Positions 59,812 through 64,000 of a DNA stretch of 64,000 nucleotides are shown here, piece after piece. Position numbers and translations under genes: made by a program. Numbering within the stretch: the first letter of the stretch is position 1; the number at the start of each line of letters is the position of its first letter. The notes under the pieces were generated by a model. It had not been told where the DNA came from, ran no database searches, and saw only the letters and a list, made by a program, of their open reading frames with translations. This DNA comes from MAG-120531 sp038125995. Lineage in GTDB: Bacteria > Bacteroidota > Bacteroidia > Flavobacteriales > Flavobacteriaceae. The stretch covers positions 1-64,000 of the forward strand of contig JAYPEX010000003.1 of the NCBI GenBank assembly GCA_038125995.1, read 5' to 3'.

Positions 59812-60369
59812 ATGAAAAAAACAATTTTATCTATTGCTTTAACTGCATTGTTTACTTTAGGAGCATTAGCTCAAGAATCAAAATCAGTAAAAACTTCTAC
59901 TGTTGAGTGGAAAGGATACAAAGTAACTGGTTCTCATTACGGAACCATCAATCTTTCAGAAGGGAATTTGATTTTCAACAGTGATACTCTAACAGGTGGA
60001 TCTTTTACAGTTGACATGACGAGTTTAACTTCAACGGATCTCGAAGGAGAGTGGAAAGAAAAATTAGATGGACACCTTAAGTCTGATGACTTTTTTGGTG
60101 TTGAATCTCACCCTACTGCATCTTTAGTTTTTACAAGCGTAGCAGCAAGCAGCAAAAACTCTTATCAAGTCACTGCTGATTTAACAATTAAAGGAATCAC
60201 CAATCCTATTAACTTTACCCTAGCGGTTTATGGAAACAAGGCTAATGCTACTTTAAAAATTGACAGAGCACAATATGATGTGCGTTATGGATCAGGGAGT
60301 TTCTTTGATAACCTAGGAGACAAAACCATCTATGATGAATTTGATTTAGTTGTTGACTTAGAATTCTAA
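59812..60369 (+). CDS. YceI family periplasmic lipid-binding protein
   Basis: The 185-residue protein has a signal peptide (TALFTLGALAQ) and the YceI lipocalin-like barrel: VEWKGYKVTGSHYGTINLSEG, FTVDMTSLTSTDLEG, LKSDDFFGVESHPTASLVF and DLTIKGITNPI. Such proteins bind isoprenoids or amides in the periplasm. It is cotranscribed with the MarR regulator, which suggests that it responds to the same signal. Confidence 0.93.
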   Translation: MKKTILSIALTALFTLGALAQESKSVKTSTVEWKGYKVTGSHYGTINLSEGNLIFNSDTLTGGSFTVDMTSLTSTDLEGEWKEKLDGHLKSDDFFGVESHPTASLVFTSVAASSKNSYQVTADLTIKGITNPINFTLAVYGNKANATLKIDRAQYDVRYGSGSFFDNLGDKTIYDEFDLVVDLEF

Positions 60370-60375
60370 TTTTTA

Positions 60376-60406
60376 TTGGTGTTTTAATCAAGGATTGTTA
60401 TATTTG
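60376..60406 (+). promoter_or_regulatory. promoter of the trp operon
   Basis: TTG (60376-60378) is followed after 20 bases by TATATTTG (60399-60406), a full consensus match. Its end is only 4 bases before the leader-peptide GTG, so the transcript may begin at or next to that codon. Confidence 0.6.
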
Positions 60407-60410
60407 AAGC

Positions 60411-60461
60411 GTGAATAAAAATTATACAAATACAAAATGGTGGTGGAACTCTCAATCTTAA
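60411..60461 (+). CDS. trp leader peptide
   Basis: A 16-codon frame starting with GTG reads MNKNYTNTKWWWNSQS and ends with TAA. The three consecutive TGG codons (60438-60446) lie at the right place before a hairpin and a terminator for transcription attenuation by charged tRNA-Trp. An in-frame TGA at 60405-60407 excludes an earlier start. The motif seems to be the Bacteroidota trp leader type (Rfam Bacteroid-trp), which I could not check. Confidence 0.75.
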   Translation: MNKNYTNTKWWWNSQS

Positions 60462-60530
60462 GATTGTGAGCTTGTCCCTATTGAGTATCAAAATACTGTA
60501 AAGGCTTGTCATCACGACAGGCCTTTCTTA
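60449..60530 (+). promoter_or_regulatory. trp operon attenuator
   Basis: Hairpin 60449-60470 (CTCTCAATC/GATTGTGAG, one T-T mismatch) begins just after the Trp codons. A terminator follows at 60500-60526: AAAGGCTTGTC pairs with GACAGGCCTTT (11 bp, one G-U), then a T-rich tail. A small hairpin AGTAT/ATACT lies between. GCTTGTC occurs twice (60470-60476 and 60504-60510), so the terminator's 3' arm has an alternative partner. Confidence 0.7.
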
Positions 60531-60549
60531 ATTAAAATAGCTATCACTT

Positions 60550-61947
60550 ATGACGTATCATTTACAGTCACATCACAAAAAAATAATCGCTGATACGATT
60601 ACACCTGTAAGCGTATATTTGAAGATTAGAGACCATTACCCCAATAGTATATTATTGGAGAGTAGTGATTATCACGCTAATGACAACAGTTTCTCTTATG
60701 TGTGTTTTAATCCTATTGCATCGGTTTCGGTTGAAAACAACTTGTACATCGAAAACCATCCAGATGGTACTGTAAATCGAATCGAAATCGATGATACAAT
60801 TGATGTACCTAGTTTGATATCAGAATTCTCTAAACTGTTTTCTACAACAAACGAAGAATTTAAATTCATCAATCAAGGACTTTTTGGATACATGAACTAC
60901 GACGCAGTTCGTTATTTTGAAGATATAGTGGTATCAAAAAAAGAACAAGCAACAGAAATTCCAGATCTCTACTATGCTGTTTACCAAAACATTATCGCTA
61001 TAAATCATTTTAACAACGAAGCCTATTTGTTTGCTCATTGTTATGATTCAGAAAATAATATTTCTGATATAGAATTGCTCCTCAAATCAAAAAACTATCC
61101 TACCTATAATTTTTCAAAAGAAGGAGAAGCGATCACCAATGTTTCAGATGAGGATTTTAAAATCCTTGTTGAAACAGCTAAGAAGCACTGTCAGCGTGGA
61201 GATGTATTCCAATTAGTGTTGTCTAGACGATTTGAACAAAGCTTTAGTGGAGATGAGTTCAATGTATACAGAGCTCTTAGAACAGTAAATCCTTCTCCGT
61301 ACCTATTTTATTTTGATTACGGAAACTTCAAACTATTTGGTTCCTCACCTGAGGCTCAATTGGTCGTAAAAGAGAAAAAGGCTGAAATTCATCCAATAGC
61401 GGGGACTTTTAAACGCACAGGAAATGACGAACAAGACGCTGAATTAGCCAAAAAGTTAGCAGCAGATAAAAAAGAAAACGCAGAACATGTGATGCTTGTT
61501 GATTTAGCTAGAAATGATTTAAGCAGACATGGTAAATCGGTCGAGGTAGAAACCTACAGAGAAGTACAATACTTCTCTCACGTGATCCACTTGGTGTCAA
61601 AGGTTACTGCACAAATCAAAGAATCGGTATCCACTATGGAAGTTGTAGCTGATACCTTTCCTGCGGGAACCTTAAGTGGTGCACCCAAACATATGGCGAT
61701 GGAACTGATCGAAAAATACGAGCCTACCCCAAGAGGGTATTACGGAGGTGCTATTGGATTCATGGATTTTAGTGGTAATTTCAACCACGCCATAATGATC
61801 CGTACCTTTCTCAGTAAAAATCACCGATTGTATTTCCAAGCTGGAGCTGGAATCGTAGCTGCATCTTCTGCAGAAAGTGAAAACCAAGAAACGTACAACA
61901 AATTAGGAGCCCTAAACAAGGCTTTAGAACTAGCACAGGCAATATAA
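60550..61947 (+). CDS. trpE: anthranilate synthase component I TrpE
   Basis: TrpE makes anthranilate from chorismate with ammonia from TrpG, the committed step to tryptophan. The 465-residue protein has the feedback-site motif LLES at 35-38, then RGDVFQLVLSRRFEQSF, GSSPEAQLVV, HPIAGTFKRTG, DLARNDLSRHGK and FPAGTLSGAPKHMAMELI. Chorismate-binding regions are intact. Its stop overlaps the trpG start (TAATG). Expression is controlled by the upstream leader. Confidence 0.97.
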   Translation: MTYHLQSHHKKIIADTITPVSVYLKIRDHYPNSILLESSDYHANDNSFSYVCFNPIASVSVENNLYIENHPDGTVNRIEIDDTIDVPSLISEFSKLFSTTNEEFKFINQGLFGYMNYDAVRYFEDIVVSKKEQATEIPDLYYAVYQNIIAINHFNNEAYLFAHCYDSENNISDIELLLKSKNYPTYNFSKEGEAITNVSDEDFKILVETAKKHCQRGDVFQLVLSRRFEQSFSGDEFNVYRALRTVNPSPYLFYFDYGNFKLFGSSPEAQLVVKEKKAEIHPIAGTFKRTGNDEQDAELAKKLAADKKENAEHVMLVDLARNDLSRHGKSVEVETYREVQYFSHVIHLVSKVTAQIKESVSTMEVVADTFPAGTLSGAPKHMAMELIEKYEPTPRGYYGGAIGFMDFSGNFNHAIMIRTFLSKNHRLYFQAGAGIVAASSAESENQETYNKLGALNKALELAQAI

Positions 61948-62513
61948 TGAAAGAGTTATTACTCATAGATAATTACGACAGCTTCACCTACAACCTCGTC
62001 CATTATTTCGAGGAATTAGGAGTTGAGGTCGATGTGGTTAGAAACGACAAAGTCCTACTTGAGGATATTGAGAAATACAACATGATCGTCCTATCTCCAG
62101 GTCCTGGAATTCCAGATGAAGCCGGTTTACTTAAAGAAATCATCAATCGTTTCGGTCCAACCAAAAAAATATTTGGAGTTTGCCTTGGACAACAGGCTAT
62201 CGGTGAAGTTTATGGTGCAACACTAAAGAATTTAGAACAGGTTTATCACGGAGTTGCAACGGAGGTTTCCATCGATAAAAACGATCCCTTATTTACAGGA
62301 CTCGGAGATCACATTCAAGTGGGAAGATATCACTCGTGGGTGATCGATGCCAATTCAGATACGACTGCTTTTGATATTATATCAACTGATGAGAATGATC
62401 AAATAATGGCCATCAGACATAAAGAATACAATATTTGCTCTGTTCAGTTTCATCCGGAATCAGTACTAACTCCAAAGGGTAAAAAACTTTTAGAAAATTG
62501 GTTAAAGAATTAA
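61947..62513 (+). CDS. trpG: anthranilate synthase component II TrpG (glutamine amidotransferase)
   Basis: This is the class I glutamine amidotransferase that supplies ammonia to TrpE. The 188-residue protein has LLIDNYDSFTYNLVHYF, the oxyanion loop SPGPGIP, the nucleophilic Cys79 in GVCLGQQAIGE, and the His-Glu of QFHPES near the C terminus. It may also serve para-aminobenzoate synthesis. It overlaps trpE by one base and lies 1 base before trpD. Confidence 0.96.
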   Translation: MKELLLIDNYDSFTYNLVHYFEELGVEVDVVRNDKVLLEDIEKYNMIVLSPGPGIPDEAGLLKEIINRFGPTKKIFGVCLGQQAIGEVYGATLKNLEQVYHGVATEVSIDKNDPLFTGLGDHIQVGRYHSWVIDANSDTTAFDIISTDENDQIMAIRHKEYNICSVQFHPESVLTPKGKKLLENWLKN

Positions 62514-62514
62514 A

Positions 62515-63504
62515 ATGAAAGAGGTATTAAACAGATTGATTCAACATCAAACACTCTCCAAATCAGAAGCGAATGAAATTCTGATTCATATTGCTAATGG
62601 CTCTTATAATACAAGCCAAATTGCATCATTTTTGACAGTTTATATGATGCGTTCTGTTGCAGTTGAAGAATTAGAAGGATTTAGAGAAGCATTACTTGAG
62701 CTTTGTCTAAATGTGGATTTATCTATGTATAATCCTATTGATTTATGCGGAACTGGTGGAGACGGAAAAGACACCTTCAATATTTCAACACTCGCCTCTT
62801 TTGTGACAGCAGGTGCTGGAGTAAAAGTTGCGAAACACGGAAATTATGGGGTCTCCTCAAGCTGTGGATCTTCCAATGTTTTAGAGTATTTAGGAATCAA
62901 ATTTAGCAATGATAAAGACTATTTAGAAAGAGCAATCGACAAGGTTGGCCTCTGTATTTTACACGCCCCTCTCTTTCATCCTGCCATGAAAAATGTGGCA
63001 CCAATTCGAAAAGATTTAGGTGTAAAAACATTCTTTAATATGTTAGGTCCTATGGTCAATCCAGCTTTTCCTCCCAATCAAATGGTTGGAGTATTTAATT
63101 TAGAATTAGCCCGATTGTACAGTTACCTCTACCAAAAAACTGATAAAAATTATAGTATTGTTCACGCCTTAGACGGATACGATGAAATCTCACTCACTGG
63201 AGATGCAAAAGTGATCAGTAGAGGAGATGAAAAAATTATAAATGCTGCTAATTTTAATTTAAATCCCTTGCAAATGAGTCAAATCGCAGGGGGTAATACA
63301 ATCGAGAATGCCGCAAAGATATTTTTAAGCGTCCTTGAAGATCAATCCACTGATGCTCAAAAACAAGTGGTTTGTGCTAACGCTGCTCTGGCTATTAAGA
63401 CCGTTAAAAACATCAACTTAACAGAAGCCTATCAACAGGCTCAAGAAAGTATTGAAAGTGGTAACGCACTTGCTGTATTCAAAAAATTACAAGAGTTAAA
63501 CTAA
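62515..63504 (+). CDS. trpD: anthranilate phosphoribosyltransferase TrpD
   Basis: TrpD joins anthranilate to PRPP. The 329-residue protein has the PRPP-binding loop CGTGGDGKDTFNIST, then KHGNYGVSSSCGSSNVLEYLGI, and the Mg site in GYDEISLT. The helical N domain is complete. It starts one base after the trpG stop. Its stop overlaps the trpC ATG. Confidence 0.97.
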   Translation: MKEVLNRLIQHQTLSKSEANEILIHIANGSYNTSQIASFLTVYMMRSVAVEELEGFREALLELCLNVDLSMYNPIDLCGTGGDGKDTFNISTLASFVTAGAGVKVAKHGNYGVSSSCGSSNVLEYLGIKFSNDKDYLERAIDKVGLCILHAPLFHPAMKNVAPIRKDLGVKTFFNMLGPMVNPAFPPNQMVGVFNLELARLYSYLYQKTDKNYSIVHALDGYDEISLTGDAKVISRGDEKIINAANFNLNPLQMSQIAGGNTIENAAKIFLSVLEDQSTDAQKQVVCANAALAIKTVKNINLTEAYQQAQESIESGNALAVFKKLQELN

Positions 63505-64000
63505 TGGATATTTTAGATCGTATTGTCATCGATAAACGTAAGGAAGTAGCTTTAAAAAAGCAACTGGTTTCTCAGCATCATTTAGAGGCAATGGCTCTTT
63601 TTGAACGCGATTGTATTTCAGTAAGTAATCGAATTAAAAATGCTGGTTCAGGAATCATTGCAGAACACAAAAGACGATCTCCTTCTAAATCAGTTATCAA
63701 TAACAACCACAAGGTATGGGAAGTTGCTAAAGGATATCAGGACGCAGGAGCTAGTGCCATGTCTGTTCTTACAGATCTCCACTATTTTGGAGGGGGCTTA
63801 GAAGACCTTCAAATGGCTAGAGCAACTGTCGATCTCCCCTTGCTTCGCAAAGACTTTACAATTGATCCCTATCAAATTATCGAAGCCAAAGCTTATGGAG
63901 CGGACTTTATATTGTTAATAGCAGCAATTCTAACTAGAGAGGAAATAGCTGATTTTTCAAAGTTAGCTCATACCTTAGGACTCGAAGTACTACTAGAGGT
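63504..64000 (+). CDS. trpC: indole-3-glycerol-phosphate synthase TrpC, partial
   Basis: The reading frame starts at ATG 63504 (overlapping the trpD stop, TAATG) and runs to the window end, giving about 165 codons. The N terminus MDILDRIVIDKRKEVA and the active-site sequences AEHKRRSPSK, YQDAGASAMSVLTD, FGGGLEDL and PLLRKDFTIDPYQI identify indole-3-glycerol-phosphate synthase, a (beta-alpha)8 barrel enzyme. The C-terminal part is outside the window. The operon order E-G-D-C is usual in Flavobacteriia. Confidence 0.96.
   Translation, partial: MDILDRIVIDKRKEVALKKQLVSQHHLEAMALFERDCISVSNRIKNAGSGIIAEHKRRSPSKSVINNNHKVWEVAKGYQDAGASAMSVLTDLHYFGGGLEDLQMARATVDLPLLRKDFTIDPYQIIEAKAYGADFILLIAAILTREEIADFSKLAHTLGLEVLLE

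Overview
This window is chromosomal DNA of a low-GC bacterium of the Bacteroidota, almost certainly a member of the Flavobacteriia. The support is as follows. Promoters fit the Bacteroidota consensus TTG-N(17-23)-TAnnTTTG. Shine-Dalgarno sequences are absent almost everywhere, with a strong one only at rpsU. SecD and SecF are fused. The family set (DUF2911, DUF4369, DUF3467, DUF819, a MarR-YceI pair) is typical, and the tmRNA encodes the tag GENNYALAA. tRNA genes lack an encoded CCA end. I saw no phage, transposase, CRISPR array or plasmid genes. The window is mainly housekeeping and no stretch over 300 bases is empty; the longest region without protein genes (28.3-29.0 kb) holds the tmRNA.

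Layout. 0-1.7 kb: two tRNA-Glu genes and proS, leftward. 1.8-7.6 kb: rightward genes for a Tyr- and Ser/Arg-rich lipoprotein, folE-cysS-yidD, lgt and a two-domain ABC ATPase. 7.7-15.5 kb: leftward secDF, mdh, gyrB and asnB. 15.8-22.8 kb: a DUF2911 protein (rightward), then a leftward set of a giant TPR protein, an outer-membrane barrel and a lipoprotein amidohydrolase. 22.9-28.3 kb: ftsE and ppgK rightward; typA, kdsA and a Rossmann dehydrogenase leftward. 28.4-35.1 kb: tmRNA (ssrA) and mostly single genes of surface or general metabolism. 35.1-37.0 kb: idi-queD-manA, leftward. 37.1-38.7 kb: prfC.

38.7-52.4 kb is the central gene-expression block, read leftward: tRNA-Thr, tRNA-Tyr, tRNA-Gly, tRNA-Thr, tuf, tRNA-Trp, secE, nusG, rplK, rplA, rplJ, rplL, rpoB, rpoC and a DUF3467 gene. 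The tRNA-tuf-secE-nusG-rplKAJL-rpoBC order matches the well-known order in Escherichia coli. It is preceded by rpsU-xerC-hpf (52.4-54.0 kb). 54.0-59.3 kb: acyl-CoA dehydrogenase, a broken helix-hairpin-helix gene, an AGCS symporter, and rhodanese-PspC-potassium channel. 59.3-60.4 kb: marR-yceI behind a promoter containing a perfect palindrome. 60.4-64 kb: the trp operon, with a leader peptide holding three consecutive Trp codons, a terminator, then trpE-trpG-trpD-trpC (cut by the window end).

I do not see a convincing undescribed multi-gene system. The most interesting points are regulatory or evolutionary. They are the rpsU-specific Shine-Dalgarno sequence, the Trp leader and attenuator, the MarR operator, a candidate rplL-rpoB attenuator, an in-frame stop that splits a membrane anchor from its helix-hairpin-helix domain, and the uncharacterised TPR/barrel/amidohydrolase gene set.
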